Part shown: positions 32,288 to 41,482 of the stretch, in pieces
Layout: every line of letters begins with the position of its first letter
Position numbering within the stretch: the first letter of the stretch is position 1
Assembly: GCF_007830155.1 (NCBI RefSeq)
Contig: NZ_VLKY01000014.1
Location: forward strand, 32,051-96,050
Direction: 5' to 3'
Length of the DNA: 64,000 nt
From: Pseudomonas duriflava
Lineage (GTDB): Bacteria; Pseudomonadota; Gammaproteobacteria; Pseudomonadales; Pseudomonadaceae
Translations under genes and position numbers: made by a program
Notes under the pieces: model-generated
What the model saw: the letters and a program-made list of their open reading frames with translations, nothing else
What the model was told of the DNA's origin: nothing
Databases searched by the model: none

Positions 32288-33142
32288 TCAGGTCTCGCTC
32301 TCGAACGATAAATTATCGATCAGGCGCGTAGTGCCCATGAAAACTGCTAGCAGTAGAACCAACTTGCGGTCCTTTTCTGTAGCAGGCAGGAGCGTATCCT
32401 GCTGGCGAATTTCCAGATAGTCGACTTGCAGGCCATCCGCTTCTAATTGATGTTTAGCCTTTTCTAGAAGAACAGGATAGTCCCGGCGGCCTTGTTGAAT
32501 GGTTTCGGCTAAGCGCTTGAGTAAGCTGTATAGGCAAGGTGCGCTGGCGCGCTGCTCAGTATTCAAGTAACCATTGCGCGAGGACAATGCCAGGCCGTCG
32601 GTAGCACGTACGGTAGGCTGGCCAATAATCTCGATCGGCAAGTTCAGGTCGCCAACCATTTTGCGGATCACTGCCAACTGTTGGTAGTCCTTTTGCCCGA
32701 ATACAGCCACATCTGGCTGCACCATGTTGAACAGCTTGTTGACTACGGTGGCGACTCCTTCGAAATGGCCTGGTCGACTGGCGCCACAGAGCCCTTCGGA
32801 CACACCGGGTACGCTCACACGTGTCTGGTTAGCCATGCCCTCGGGATACATTTCTTCAACCGTCGGTGCAAATAAGAGAGCACACCCTGCGGCGTCGAGC
32901 TTTTCCTGATCAGCCGCAAGAGTACGCGGGTATTTATCCAGATCTTCACTAGGGCCGAACTGAAGCGGGTTAACGAAGATACTGGCCACTACGAAATCAC
33001 TATGTATACGAGCCGTATCGACCAAGGCAACATGGCCAGCATGCAGGTTTCCCATGGTGGGGACGAAGCCAATACGCTGGCCGGCCCGGCGAGCCTGGGC
33101 AACTGCAAGGCGCAGATGGTGAACGGTATGGACCGTAATCAT
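32288..33142 (-). CDS. panC: Pantothenate synthetase (pantoate-beta-alanine ligase)
   Basis: ATP-dependent condensation of pantoate with beta-alanine, the last step of pantothenate synthesis. It has 284 residues from the ATG at 33142 ([14 protein letters not shown]). The HIGH-type motif appears as [13 protein letters not shown], and the second nucleotide-binding motif as [18 protein letters not shown] is also conserved. The start overlaps the panB stop by four bases (ATGA), so translation is coupled. A longer in-frame start at 33397 runs inside panB and is rejected. Beta-alanine supply by PanD is not encoded next to it, unlike in P. aeruginosa. Confidence 0.96.
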   Translation of the reverse strand: MITVHTVHHLRLAVAQARRAGQRIGFVPTMGNLHAGHVALVDTARIHSDFVVASIFVNPLQFGPSEDLDKYPRTLAADQEKLDAAGCALLFAPTVEEMYPEGMANQTRVSVPGVSEGLCGASRPGHFEGVATVVNKLFNMVQPDVAVFGQKDYQQLAVIRKMVGDLNLPIEIIGQPTVRATDGLALSSRNGYLNTEQRASAPCLYSLLKRLAETIQQGRRDYPVLLEKAKHQLEADGLQVDYLEIRQQDTLLPATEKDRKLVLLLAVFMGTTRLIDNLSFESET

Positions 33143-33939
33143 GCGGAAAACCCATGTTCGGGAGCTGGAAAGGAGCCGTCCTTGACGGCCTGTACATAGG
33201 CGGCGAGCGCCTCCTGAATACTGGTCTGCCCCGCCATAAAGTTTTTGACAAACTTGGGGGCGCGACCGCGTAGTGACAGGCCAAGCATGTCGTGCATGAC
33301 CAGAACCTGCCCGTCGGTTGCCGCGCCGGCGCCGATCCCTATGACCGGTACACCGGCTGCCTGTGTGATTTCTTTCGCCAGAGCGCTTGGTACGCATTCG
33401 AGCAATAACATGGCCGCACCAGCTGCTTCGAGTGCCTGGGCGTCTTCACGCAATTGCTGGGCCTGAGCTTCACTTCGTCCTTGAACTTTGAAGCCGCCAA
33501 AAACATTCACAGATTGAGGGGTCAAACCTAAGTGCGCACACACTGGAATGCCGCGTTCGGCCAATTGCCGTATAGGCTCGGCAAGCCAGCCTGCACCTTC
33601 TAGCTTGATCATCTGTGCGCCGGCCTGCATAAGCGCTGCGGCATTAGTGAAAGTTTGCTCAAGCGTGGCGTATGCCATAAAGGACATGTCCGCAACAATC
33701 AGAGCGCCACGGTTGCCTCGTTTAACGCAGGCCGTATGGTAGGCCATATCAGCTGTGGTCACGGGCAAGGTACTGTCATGCCCTTGTAAAACCATGCCCA
33801 GGGAGTCGCCGACTAGAAGCACATCCACGCCGGCCTGGCTGGCGGCATGAGCAAAAGTAGCATCGTAGCTGGTCAGCATGGCGATCTTTTCGCCGCGCTG
33901 TTTCAGCGTCTGCAGGGTGGTGAGGGTCACCTCAGGCAT
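33139..33939 (-). CDS. panB: 3-methyl-2-oxobutanoate hydroxymethyltransferase
   Basis: Makes ketopantoate from 2-oxoisovalerate and methylene-tetrahydrofolate. It has 266 residues from the ATG at 33939 ([18 protein letters not shown]), preceded by AGAGGA. Metal and substrate signatures: [50 protein letters not shown] and [20 protein letters not shown]. An upstream in-frame ATG at 33966 adds nine residues and lies before the ribosome-binding site. A small open frame ends two bases upstream of its ATG. Confidence 0.97.
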   Translation of the reverse strand: MPEVTLTTLQTLKQRGEKIAMLTSYDATFAHAASQAGVDVLLVGDSLGMVLQGHDSTLPVTTADMAYHTACVKRGNRGALIVADMSFMAYATLEQTFTNAAALMQAGAQMIKLEGAGWLAEPIRQLAERGIPVCAHLGLTPQSVNVFGGFKVQGRSEAQAQQLREDAQALEAAGAAMLLLECVPSALAKEITQAAGVPVIGIGAGAATDGQVLVMHDMLGLSLRGRAPKFVKNFMAGQTSIQEALAAYVQAVKDGSFPAPEHGFSA

Positions 33940-33940
33940 A

Positions 33941-34090
33941 TCACGCGTCCTCTTGACTGTGTCCATGAAGGCTGCGGTAAAAATTAGCAGCTTGAATCAT
34001 TCTTGTTCTGAGTCGGGGTCGTTGTACGACGCCTGGTGACTTGTCTTCAGCGGGCGCACGTGTTTGGACACAGTATTTATAGGCAGTCAT
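33941..34090 (-). CDS. Possible small protein upstream of panB
   Basis: A 49-residue open frame ([20 protein letters not shown]...[10 protein letters not shown]) whose TGA ends one base before the panB ATG, with the panB ribosome-binding site inside its last codons. This tight junction suggests translational coupling if the frame is real. An earlier in-frame start at 34147 would give 68 residues. I recognise no family. The ribosome-binding site before 34090 is poor (GCGGATGCGTT). The 255-base folK-panB gap that holds it is larger than I expect in relatives. Confidence 0.35.
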   Translation of the reverse strand: MTAYKYCVQTRAPAEDKSPGVVQRPRLRTRMIQAANFYRSLHGHSQEDA

Positions 34091-34154
34091 AACGCATCCG
34101 CCAGACAAATCGATGCCTATAGTCCCGGCGGGGGGAAGTGAAGTCAATTAAAGC

Positions 34155-34180
34155 GTGTTACCGGAGCGTTACGGTAACAC
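34155..34180. promoter_or_regulatory. Inverted repeat GTGTTACCG/CGGTAACAC upstream of panB
   Basis: Perfect nine-base arms with an eight-base spacer, in the folK-panB gap. The same half-site recurs upstream of crcZ. It is not followed by a T-run, so it reads as a protein-binding site rather than a terminator. Binder unknown. Confidence 0.5.
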
Positions 34181-34195
34181 TATGACTGTGCGGTT

Positions 34196-34681
34196 TTACT
34201 CTTCAAGCCGCTCGAGCCCAACATAAGGGCAGTCCTCCAGGAGGGCACTGAGCGGCTGGCCGTCTGGCAGAATGAGGTCCGGCGCGATCTCAGCCAACGG
34301 GTAAAGAACAAAAGCCCGGGCATGCATGTGATAGTGCGGCACTGTAAGACGGGGCCCATCGATCCGCTGCGGGCCAAACACCAGAATGTCCAGATCAAGC
34401 GTGCGGGGCCCCCAACGTTCACCTTTGCGTTCACGTCCCTGCTGCTGCTCGATTGCTTGTAGAGCATCCAGTAAATCGAGTGGGGCCAGCTCCGTTTCAA
34501 GTGCTGCGACCGCATTGACGTAGCGGGGCTGATCGGCAGGCCCCAGCGGATCGCTACCATAAAAGGACGAGCGTGCTACGAGTCGGGAGGCAGGCAGCAG
34601 TGCCAGAGCCTCAAGCGCTGAAGTCAGTTGATCGCGTGGTTGGGCTAGGTTGCTGCCTAAACCAATATAAACGCGCTCCAT
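34196..34681 (-). CDS. folK: 2-amino-4-hydroxy-6-hydroxymethyldihydropteridine pyrophosphokinase
   Basis: Transfers pyrophosphate from ATP to hydroxymethyl-dihydropterin, the step before FolP in folate synthesis. It has 161 residues. Start YIGLGSNLAQP, the pterin-binding RSSFYGSDPLGPADQPRYVN, the family signature RWGPRTLDLDILVFG with metal-binding Asp residues, and LTVPHYHMHARAFVLYPLAE are all present. The ATG shares a base with the pcnB stop (TAATG), so the two are coupled. Confidence 0.96.
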   Translation of the reverse strand: MERVYIGLGSNLAQPRDQLTSALEALALLPASRLVARSSFYGSDPLGPADQPRYVNAVAALETELAPLDLLDALQAIEQQQGRERKGERWGPRTLDLDILVFGPQRIDGPRLTVPHYHMHARAFVLYPLAEIAPDLILPDGQPLSALLEDCPYVGLERLEE

Positions 34682-36084
34682 TATTCATCAGTACCTTGAG
34701 TAGGTTTATCGGCTCCAGGTGCATGGCGTTTGCGAGAGCTGCCGCGGCGGCGTTTACGTGCCGGACCCTTGGCGTCTTCCAGGCTTAACGCACGAATCAT
34801 CTCGCGGCGCTGGCTATCGCTTAACTCCTGATAACGGGTCCACCACTGACCAAGGTTGCCTGTCTGTTCGCCTGCGCTCTCTCGCAGTAATAGAAAATCG
34901 TAACCCGCCCTGAACCGAGGATTTTCTAGCAGCATGTCGGCTCGCTTACCTTGTCGGCGCGGCAAGCGTTCCTGCATGTCCCAGATTTCACGCATGGGAA
35001 TGGTAAAGCGCTTGGGTATGGCAATACGGCGGCATTGCTCCAGGGTCAGGTCATGAGCCGCTTCCTGCATGGCGGGTAGTGGCGGAAGCCCTTGCTCCTG
35101 ATGGTAAATCACGCGAGCAGGTAGCGCTGGCCAGAGTAGGGCAGCGAACAGGAAGGCCGGAGTAACAGGCTTTCCTTCGCGAATTCGGGTATCGGTATTG
35201 GCAAGTGCCTGACGAATCAAGCGACTCGTATAGTCAGGGTTACGTGCGAGAGCTTCGGCACTGGCAGGAAACAAAGGAGCAAACAAATCATAGGCGAGTA
35301 GGAGCTCAAAGGTCCGTTCAGCATGGCCGCCTAAAAACAGCTTGAGTACTTCATCGAAGAGGCGGGGAGCGGGAATGTCCCGCAGCAAGGGAGCTAGCCG
35401 TTGAATTGGTGCTGCCGTCTGCGCTTCTATGTCGAAATCGAGCTTGGCTGCGAAACGCACGGCCCGCAGCATGCGCACCGGGTCTTCCTGATATCGTTGT
35501 TCAGGATCGCCGATCAGGCGGATCAGGCGATGGCGAATGTCAGATGCGCCATTGGCGTAGTCCAAGATCCGCTCTTGCGTCGCATCGTAGTACAAGGCGT
35601 TAATGGTGAAGTCGCGGCGTTGAGCATCCTGCTCTTGGTTGCCATAAATATTGTCCCGCAATATCCGGCCGCTTTCGTGGCGCGCTGATTGGGTCGCATC
35701 CTCTTCGCCATCATCCTCGGAATGGTTAGCCCTGAACGTAGCCACCTCGATGATTTCCCGGCCGAAATGGACATGCACCAGCTTGAAGCGGCGCCCAATT
35801 ACTCGGGCATTGCGGAACTCCGCTCGGACTTGCTCGGGTGTGGCATTGGTGGCCACGTCGAAGTCTTTGGGCTCTACGCCCAATAGAAGATCGCGTACGC
35901 AGCCGCCTACTAAGTAGGCTTGGTAGCCTGCTTTTTCCAGGCGGTCCACGACGCTTAGAGCATAACGGCTAATTTGCTCGCGTTCCAAGGCATGCTGGCT
36001 GCGAGGAATCACGGCAGGTGTTTCTGGCTTGTTAGGCGCGCGACGTAGCGGCGAACGCAGGGACTGGATCAGCTTTTTCAGCAT
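34681..36084 (-). CDS. pcnB: Poly(A) polymerase I
   Basis: Adds 3' poly(A) tails that mark RNAs for decay. It has 467 residues. The nucleotidyltransferase core shows YLVGGCVRDLLLGVEPKDFDVAT (about residues 55-80) with the catalytic Asp pair, followed by RDFTINALYYD and the RNA-binding region RLIGDPEQRYQEDPVRMLRAVRFAAKL. A basic C-terminal tail (ARKRRRGSSRKRH) follows, typical of PcnB and absent from CCA-adding enzymes. It lies downstream of crcZ, as in other pseudomonads. Confidence 0.95.
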   Translation of the reverse strand: MLKKLIQSLRSPLRRAPNKPETPAVIPRSQHALEREQISRYALSVVDRLEKAGYQAYLVGGCVRDLLLGVEPKDFDVATNATPEQVRAEFRNARVIGRRFKLVHVHFGREIIEVATFRANHSEDDGEEDATQSARHESGRILRDNIYGNQEQDAQRRDFTINALYYDATQERILDYANGASDIRHRLIRLIGDPEQRYQEDPVRMLRAVRFAAKLDFDIEAQTAAPIQRLAPLLRDIPAPRLFDEVLKLFLGGHAERTFELLLAYDLFAPLFPASAEALARNPDYTSRLIRQALANTDTRIREGKPVTPAFLFAALLWPALPARVIYHQEQGLPPLPAMQEAAHDLTLEQCRRIAIPKRFTIPMREIWDMQERLPRRQGKRADMLLENPRFRAGYDFLLLRESAGEQTGNLGQWWTRYQELSDSQRREMIRALSLEDAKGPARKRRRGSSRKRHAPGADKPTQGTDE

Positions 36085-36193
36085 TGATAGTACTGTTCTT
36101 GAGGTCGGCGGAGCAGGCGAAGACCCGCGGTTATAGCGGATTCTAGCATTGCGGAGGGGGATCTTGTACGAGGAGGGCGACTTATCAAGGCAC

Positions 36194-36563
36194 TGGGGGA
36201 GCCGAAGCTCCCCCCCAAATTGGTACGTGCTTTGTTTTTATTGTTGTATCGGACCTGTTGTTTTTCTTGTGTGGTCCGTCCCGATCGGATACCTGCCGCC
36301 GGGAGGGCTCCCAAATTTGGGGCCAAGAGCAAACGGATTACTTTGGACGCTGAGCTCGTCATGATCACGTGTGATCTAATCCAGTGCGGTCGCTGTCTTG
36401 AGACAGTTTTATTGTTCTCAGCCTGGTGCGGTCCAAGTGGTCCGCCATACGACTCTTCTCCAAAATGATCAGTTAGCTACGCCTCCGCCTGCTTGTTCTT
36501 ATTGTGCTGGAGTCGCTACGTCTTGTTCTTATTATCTTTTATCTGTTTCTTATTCTTGTTGTG
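36194..36563 (-). ncRNA. crcZ: CrcZ, Hfq/Crc-sequestering small RNA
   Basis: This occupies the cbrB-pcnB gap, where crcZ lies in Pseudomonas. Transcription is predicted from about 36563 (GGCACAACAAGAATAAGAAA) under a sigma-54 promoter to the hairpin GGGGGAGC-TTCG-GCTCCCCC at 36195-36214, about 370 bases. At least six A-rich CA motifs occur on the minus strand, near 36543-36560, 36521-36540, 36491-36505, 36406-36419, 36254-36270 and 36231-36247 (for example AATAAGAACAAG, ACAACAATAAAAACAAAG). Such motifs bind Hfq and relieve Hfq/Crc catabolite repression. The end is uncertain because no T-run follows the hairpin. Confidence 0.9.
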
Positions 36564-36573
36564 CCATTAAGAA

Positions 36574-36589
36574 AGCAGTTCCTGTGCCA
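36574..36589 (-). promoter_or_regulatory. Sigma-54 promoter of crcZ
   Basis: The minus strand reads TGGCACAGGAACTGCT, with GG (-24) and GC (-12) twelve bases apart. In relatives CbrB with RpoN drives crcZ; cbrB lies directly upstream here. Confidence 0.88.
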
Positions 36590-36693
36590 ACTTTTGAAAA
36601 TCCTTTATAATCAATAAGTTATCTATATATGTAGTGATTTCCTAGAAGGGCAACATGAAAAAACCGTTACCGTTTACCCCGTCCTTGTAACGG

Positions 36694-36729
36694 CGGTAAC
36701 ACTTTTAGGAGGGAGGGTAAGTGTTACCG
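36694..36729. promoter_or_regulatory. Inverted repeat upstream of crcZ, likely CbrB enhancer site
   Basis: CGGTAACACTT (36694-36704) and AAGTGTTACCG (36719-36729) form perfect 11-base arms with a 14-base spacer, about 130-165 bases upstream of the crcZ start. Additional half-sites (CCGTTACCG near 36664 and TTGTAACGG near 36685) lie between it and the promoter. The distance suits an enhancer for an NtrC-type activator, and CbrB is the obvious candidate. Confidence 0.6.
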
Positions 36730-36736
36730 GGCAGTT

Positions 36737-36769
36737 AAAAAAACCGCATCAGTAACGATGCGGTTTTTT
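36737..36769. terminator. Terminator after cbrB
   Basis: AAAAAAACCGCATC-AGTAAC-GATGCGGTTTTTTA: symmetric, with T-runs on both strands, four bases from the cbrB stop. It isolates the cbrAB transcript from crcZ. Confidence 0.92.
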
Positions 36770-36772
36770 ACC

Positions 36773-38200
36773 CTAGGACAGGTCAGTGCTGGTAGCGCCC
36801 GTTTTTCGCCGGGGAATACCTAAGCGCTGGCGGCGCTCCCAAAGACATTTGCGGCTGATACCCAATTTGCGGGCCAGCTCGGTTTCAGTCATGTGATCTT
36901 GGTGCTCAAGAACGAAATGTTGGAAATAATCTTCTAGTGACAAATCTTCGGTAGGCTCATGACCATCATTGGCACCGCCTAAAGGCGAATCCAGGGGCTC
37001 AAGAAAATGATTGCCTAAGTCTAGATCTTCCAGCTCGATGTCGATGCCCAATAGATCGGGCTCGATTTCCTGCTTTTCACTCAATATGACGGCGCGCTCT
37101 ATGGCATTTTCCAGCTCACGCACATTGCCTGGCCATGAGTAATGACGAATAGTCAGTTCGGCATCCTGGCTGAAATACATGGGGTCACGGCCCATGCGGT
37201 TAGCCTGGCGCGCTAAAAAGACCCGAGCGATTTCCAAAACATCGTTGCCGCGCTCACGTAAAGGCGGAAGACGTAGAGCAATCACATTCAAACGGTAATA
37301 GAGGTCTTCACGGAATTGACCAACTTTCGCCAGGCTTTTCAGGTCACGGTGCGTGGCTGCAATCAGGCGTACATTAACTTTCTGCGACTGTACAGAGCCA
37401 ACGCGACGAATTTCGCCCTCTTGTAAAACACGCAATAGGCGAGCTTGCGCTTCTAGAGGAAGCTCGCCTATCTCATCAAGAAAGAGCGTGCCGCCGTCAG
37501 CGGCTTCGACCAATCCGGTACGGCTGGCACTAGCACCGGTAAAAGCGCCTTTTTCATGACCAAACAGCTCAGACTCGATTAGGGTTTCCGGAATGGCGGC
37601 ACAGTTGACGGAAATGAGCGGTGCTTTGACGCGGCGGGATAGATTGTGAAGCGCACGTGCAACCAGTTCCTTACCGGTGCCGGACTCACCTTGAATCAAT
37701 ACGGTCGAGTCGGTAGGCGCAACCTTGCGGATTTTGCCATACAGGTCCTGCATTGGAGCGCAGCTGCCAATGATCCCAATATCGCTATCGGCAACGGGTG
37801 TGCCTTCGCTGCGAGAAGCGGTACGAGGTTCACTAGAGGTCTGAGTCTGTTCACGCTCGACCAGAATCCTTGCGATGGCTTGCAGCATTTCATCATGATC
37901 AAACGGCTTTGCAATGTAATCGACGGCTCCTTGCCGCATCGAGTCCACGGCTGACCGTAGGCTGGCATAGCTCGTCATGATCAGGACAGGCTTGCCGGCT
38001 GCCAAATCAATCAGCTCGGTACCGGGCGCGCCGGGCAAGCGTAGATCACTAATGATGAGGTCAAACGAGGGAATGTCGTAGCGCTCCTGAGCCTCCTGCA
38101 CAGAGCCGGCTTCGCTGACCCTGAACTGATTGCGCTCAAGCAGGCGGCGTAAGGCCGAGCGAATAATGGTTTCGTCTTCGACGATCAGTATATGTGCCAT
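36773..38200 (-). CDS. cbrB: Sigma-54-dependent response regulator CbrB
   Basis: NtrC-family activator of carbon/nitrogen-source utilisation and of crcZ. It has 475 residues from the ATG at 38200 ([17 protein letters not shown]), preceded by GAGAGAG. Receiver domain about 1-115 with the phospho-acceptor Asp in [15 protein letters not shown]+ domain about 155-390 with Walker A GESGTGKE, the sigma-54-contact loop GAFTGA and Walker [14 protein letters not shown]. The C-terminal Fis-type helix-turn-helix is [20 protein letters not shown]. An in-frame extension to 38251 is unlikely. It pairs with CbrA, 62 bases upstream. Confidence 0.96.
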   Translation of the reverse strand: MAHILIVEDETIIRSALRRLLERNQFRVSEAGSVQEAQERYDIPSFDLIISDLRLPGAPGTELIDLAAGKPVLIMTSYASLRSAVDSMRQGAVDYIAKPFDHDEMLQAIARILVEREQTQTSSEPRTASRSEGTPVADSDIGIIGSCAPMQDLYGKIRKVAPTDSTVLIQGESGTGKELVARALHNLSRRVKAPLISVNCAAIPETLIESELFGHEKGAFTGASASRTGLVEAADGGTLFLDEIGELPLEAQARLLRVLQEGEIRRVGSVQSQKVNVRLIAATHRDLKSLAKVGQFREDLYYRLNVIALRLPPLRERGNDVLEIARVFLARQANRMGRDPMYFSQDAELTIRHYSWPGNVRELENAIERAVILSEKQEIEPDLLGIDIELEDLDLGNHFLEPLDSPLGGANDGHEPTEDLSLEDYFQHFVLEHQDHMTETELARKLGISRKCLWERRQRLGIPRRKTGATSTDLS

Positions 38201-38262
38201 GTTTGGGCTCTCTCGACGGTGGCAGGGCAAAGGCGCCAGGCAGTAGCGCACACGGGTTCGCC

Positions 38263-41214
38263 CTACATTCCGGTTACGGCTCGATCGGTATGTTCAACAT
38301 GTCGCGGCAACTTCACGCGTATGCGTGTACCGCGGCCTTGTACAGGATCAATCGGGCTGTCGATCATTATGTCGCCATAATGCTCTTCCACGATGGAATA
38401 GACCAGTGCAAGGCCAAGCCCCGTTCCTTTACCAGGGTCCTTGGTCGTAAAGAAGGGTTCAAACAGGCGGCTAATTATGGCTTTTGGAATGCCGGAGCCT
38501 TCGTCCTCGACGATAAGTGTGACCGTTTGTCCATCGGCTTCGCTGCGAACACAAATGGTGCCATTTGCAGGCGAGGCATCTCTTGCATTAGACAACAGAT
38601 TAATCACGACTTGAACGAGTCGCTGGGAGTCACCCATAACCCAATGATCAGGATCACACAGGTTGAGGAACTGTACATCGACGCTGCGCCGGTTGAGTGA
38701 CAGCAGTGCAATGGCTTCTTGCGCAGTATCCAACAAGCGCACGGGTTCCGGGTCGTGTTGCCGACCACCGGCATGGGCAAAACTCATGAGGGATTGCACG
38801 ATACGCGTGATGCGGCGGGTTTGGTCAATGATCTGGCCGCTGATCTCCTGAATTTCTGCGTCGGCCTCACGCTCCTCCTGCAGAATTTGGGCAAGACAAG
38901 CGATTCCTGTTACAGGGTTGCCGATTTCGTGAGCCACCCCAGCCGCAAGTCGGCCAATAGAGGCCAGCCGCTCAGAATGAATAAGGCGGTCTTCCAGCAT
39001 CTGTGTTTCGCTGATGTCTTCAACTACCAGTACGGTGCCGCTGTTGCCAGGTGCCAGCGGTTCGTCGATTGTAGCTTTATGGAGGTTGAGCCAGCGTTGG
39101 TCGTTGTCGAAGGCCAAGCGCTGTTTGTAGAGGTGTTGATCAGGTGACTCCAAAAAGCCTTCGAAAAGAGCCTTCCAAGGTTCGGGCAGTGCTGAAAGAC
39201 GAGAGCCTACTACCTGCAGGGAGTCAATACGGGTCAGCTTTTCCATGGCCCGGTTCCACATGAGGATTTCACAATCCTGAGCTAGGGCGCAGACACCCAT
39301 TGGCAGCTCCTGCAAGGTTTGCCGGTGATAACGACGCAAGGCATCCAGTTCGGCGGCAAGGCCGGTCAAACGGGATTGGTAATCTTCCAGCCGGCTCTCA
39401 ATGAAATGAATGTCTTCAGTGACGTAAGCCTCGCTACCTTCCTTATAAGGTAGGAATGTTTCCACAATATCTTGCGCAACTCGGGGGCCCATCAGGCCAG
39501 ACAGGTTGGCCTCGATACGGTCACGCAGGCGGCGCAGCGCATAGGGACGATGCTCATCGAACGGGAGCAATAGATCGTTCAAGGCGCGCTCGACTTCTTT
39601 TTGGGCCGTTTTGGCCCCGAGAGGTTTGGCCAGTTGCGTAGCAAATTCCTGAGGGGAACCGACAATTAATTCGCGTCGTTGCGGGCGCCGGACATTATCA
39701 ACAGCACAGGCTTCCGCTGCGCTCTTTTCCTCTTGGCTGGCTTCGGTAAAGAGCGAGACCAGCGCGAACACCAATACATTGGCCGCCAGCGAAGTCAGGG
39801 CAGCCAAGTGCCAGTTGGTCGCGTCAACATAATAGGAGAAGGGGCCGACCGTTACGCCCTGCAGCAACCCGATGGCTGGGAGCAGCATGGTTAGTACCCA
39901 TAATCCCATGCCAGTCAAAAGGCCTGCGATAAAGCCACGGTGATTAGCGGTCTGCCAGTAGAGAACGGACAGCGCTCCTGGCAGGAATTGTACGGTGGCA
40001 ACAAAAGCGACAATTCCGAGGCTGGACAGGTCGCTATTTCCCCCAATCAACCGGTAAAAACCGTACGCTGCCAAGATAATGGCTGCGATCAGCCCGCGAC
40101 GCGTCCAGCGTAACCAACGATAAATGTTACCGTCGGTCGGCGGTTGGTAGAGTGGCAGTACCAGATGATTAAGTACCATGCCCGAGAGCGCCATGGTCAT
40201 CACAATAACGACGCCACTGGCTGCTGAAAGCCCACCGATAAAAGCGATCAAGGCAAGGAGCGGATTATCCAGCGCCATGCCTACCCCCAGTGTGAAATAT
40301 TCAGGGCTGGTCGGGGCGCCCAGTGCAAGGCCACCCCAGAGAATCGGCGGAACGGCTAGGCTCATCAGCAGAAGAAAAAGAGGCAAACCCCAGCTTGCGC
40401 TTACCAAGGCTCGCGGACTCATGTTTTCGGTGAAAGCCATGTGATACATGTGTGGCATCACAATTGCGGCGGCAAAGAAAACCAATAGCAGGATTCGCCA
40501 GGGACCTTCCTGCAAAGGTGTATGTAAGGTGGAAAGAGCTGTTTGGTTTTGTGTCAGCCAAATCTCCAGCCCCTCCGGCCCATCGAATACGCTGTAAAGC
40601 GTAGTCAGACCTACTGCACCCAGTGCGATCAGTTTTACGAGCGACTCGAAGGCAATGGCTACGACCAGCCCTTCGTGGCGTTCGCGGGCGCTGATCTGGC
40701 GTGCGCCAAACAGCATGGCGAACAAGGTTATTAGCGTACAAAACGCCAGTGCTGTGCTGTTTTGAGCTTGGGCACTGATCAGGATTCCCGTACTGGTTGC
40801 TACAGCCTGGATCTGCAGGGCTAGCAGCGGTAGTACGGCGATGACCATAAGTAGGGTGGTAAGGGCGCCTGCCCAGGTACTGCGGAAGCGAAAGGCAAAC
40901 AGGTCGGCCAGTGAGGACAGCTGGTAGGCACGAGTCAGGCGCAGGATGGGGTAAAGCAGCACGGGGGCTAAAAGAAACGCGCCGCACAGGCCTAGATAAT
41001 AGGAAAGGAATCCGTATCCATAGTCATAAGCCAGGCCAACCGTGCCGTAAAAGGCCCAGGCACTGGTGTAAACGCCCAGCGAGAGCGTATAGACAATGGG
41101 GTGACGAACCAGGCGGCGGGGAACCCAGCCCCGCTCGGTCATCCAGGCTACGCCAAAGAAAATCAGCAGGTAGCCTGCGCTGATGGCGATCAGTTGGGAC
41201 AGACTAAAGCTCAT
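38263..41214 (-). CDS. cbrA: Sensor histidine kinase CbrA with transporter-like N-terminus
   Basis: Membrane sensor kinase of the CbrAB two-component system. It has 983 residues from [16 protein letters not shown] (41214); another ATG two codons upstream (41220) is equally possible. The first 500 or so residues are a sodium/solute-symporter-like domain with about 13 membrane segments. Next come a coiled linker, a PAS-like domain ([22 protein letters not shown]), the HisKA motif [18 protein letters not shown], and the ATPase boxes ([25 protein letters not shown]). It overlaps the end of cbrX. Confidence 0.96.
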   Translation of the reverse strand: MSFSLSQLIAISAGYLLIFFGVAWMTERGWVPRRLVRHPIVYTLSLGVYTSAWAFYGTVGLAYDYGYGFLSYYLGLCGAFLLAPVLLYPILRLTRAYQLSSLADLFAFRFRSTWAGALTTLLMVIAVLPLLALQIQAVATSTGILISAQAQNSTALAFCTLITLFAMLFGARQISARERHEGLVVAIAFESLVKLIALGAVGLTTLYSVFDGPEGLEIWLTQNQTALSTLHTPLQEGPWRILLLVFFAAAIVMPHMYHMAFTENMSPRALVSASWGLPLFLLLMSLAVPPILWGGLALGAPTSPEYFTLGVGMALDNPLLALIAFIGGLSAASGVVIVMTMALSGMVLNHLVLPLYQPPTDGNIYRWLRWTRRGLIAAIILAAYGFYRLIGGNSDLSSLGIVAFVATVQFLPGALSVLYWQTANHRGFIAGLLTGMGLWVLTMLLPAIGLLQGVTVGPFSYYVDATNWHLAALTSLAANVLVFALVSLFTEASQEEKSAAEACAVDNVRRPQRRELIVGSPQEFATQLAKPLGAKTAQKEVERALNDLLLPFDEHRPYALRRLRDRIEANLSGLMGPRVAQDIVETFLPYKEGSEAYVTEDIHFIESRLEDYQSRLTGLAAELDALRRYHRQTLQELPMGVCALAQDCEILMWNRAMEKLTRIDSLQVVGSRLSALPEPWKALFEGFLESPDQHLYKQRLAFDNDQRWLNLHKATIDEPLAPGNSGTVLVVEDISETQMLEDRLIHSERLASIGRLAAGVAHEIGNPVTGIACLAQILQEEREADAEIQEISGQIIDQTRRITRIVQSLMSFAHAGGRQHDPEPVRLLDTAQEAIALLSLNRRSVDVQFLNLCDPDHWVMGDSQRLVQVVINLLSNARDASPANGTICVRSEADGQTVTLIVEDEGSGIPKAIISRLFEPFFTTKDPGKGTGLGLALVYSIVEEHYGDIMIDSPIDPVQGRGTRIRVKLPRHVEHTDRAVTGM

Positions 41215-41380
41215 CGGCATCGCGCTGACTCTGAAGGATGAAAGTGACGACGATGAGGATCAACCAGAGTAGGTAAGGTCTATACCAAGCGCCAGTCGGG
41301 TCGATCCACCAGTCCATGATGGCAGGAGAAAAAAGATAGATGCCCACAACCAGAAGCAGGACCAACCGATAGATGTACAT
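41204..41380 (-). CDS. cbrX: CbrX small membrane protein, overlapping cbrA
   Basis: A 58-residue frame read directly: MYIYRLVLLLVVGIYLFSPA, then MDWWIDPTGAWYRPYLLWLI, ending SQRDADEL and TAG at 41204-41206. It has two hydrophobic segments (about 4-20 and 35-48), and its last codons overlap the cbrA start. A small gene in this position, named cbrX and translationally coupled to cbrA, is known from Pseudomonas putida. Its biochemical role is unclear; here the overlap and the lack of a good ribosome-binding site before cbrA support coupling. Confidence 0.85.
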   Translation of the reverse strand: MYIYRLVLLLVVGIYLFSPAIMDWWIDPTGAWYRPYLLWLILIVVTFILQSQRDADEL

Positions 41381-41482
41381 GACGCGTTCTCATGCCAGAC
41401 GTGTTCCGATGGTAGCCGATGCTAGGCATGGCCTGCATCCTTCATAAGTAGAAGCCTAGCTGACATGGCAACGACTGAACCT

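Noticed and set aside
33143..33397. N-terminal extension of panC
   Set aside because: It lies inside panB in another frame and lacks similarity to pantothenate synthetases; the ATGA overlap start is typical.
34180..34560. 126-codon minus-strand frame overlapping folK
   Set aside because: Out-of-frame shadow of folK; the folK frame has the pyrophosphokinase motifs.
36149..36610. Several plus-strand open frames between pcnB and cbrB
   Set aside because: They are read through the complement of crcZ. Their Leu/Phe/Cys-rich products reflect the TTGTT-type complements of CA motifs.
40301..40987. 228-codon minus-strand open frame
   Set aside because: Same-strand alternative frame inside cbrA. The real frame holds a continuous membrane-protein and kinase architecture.
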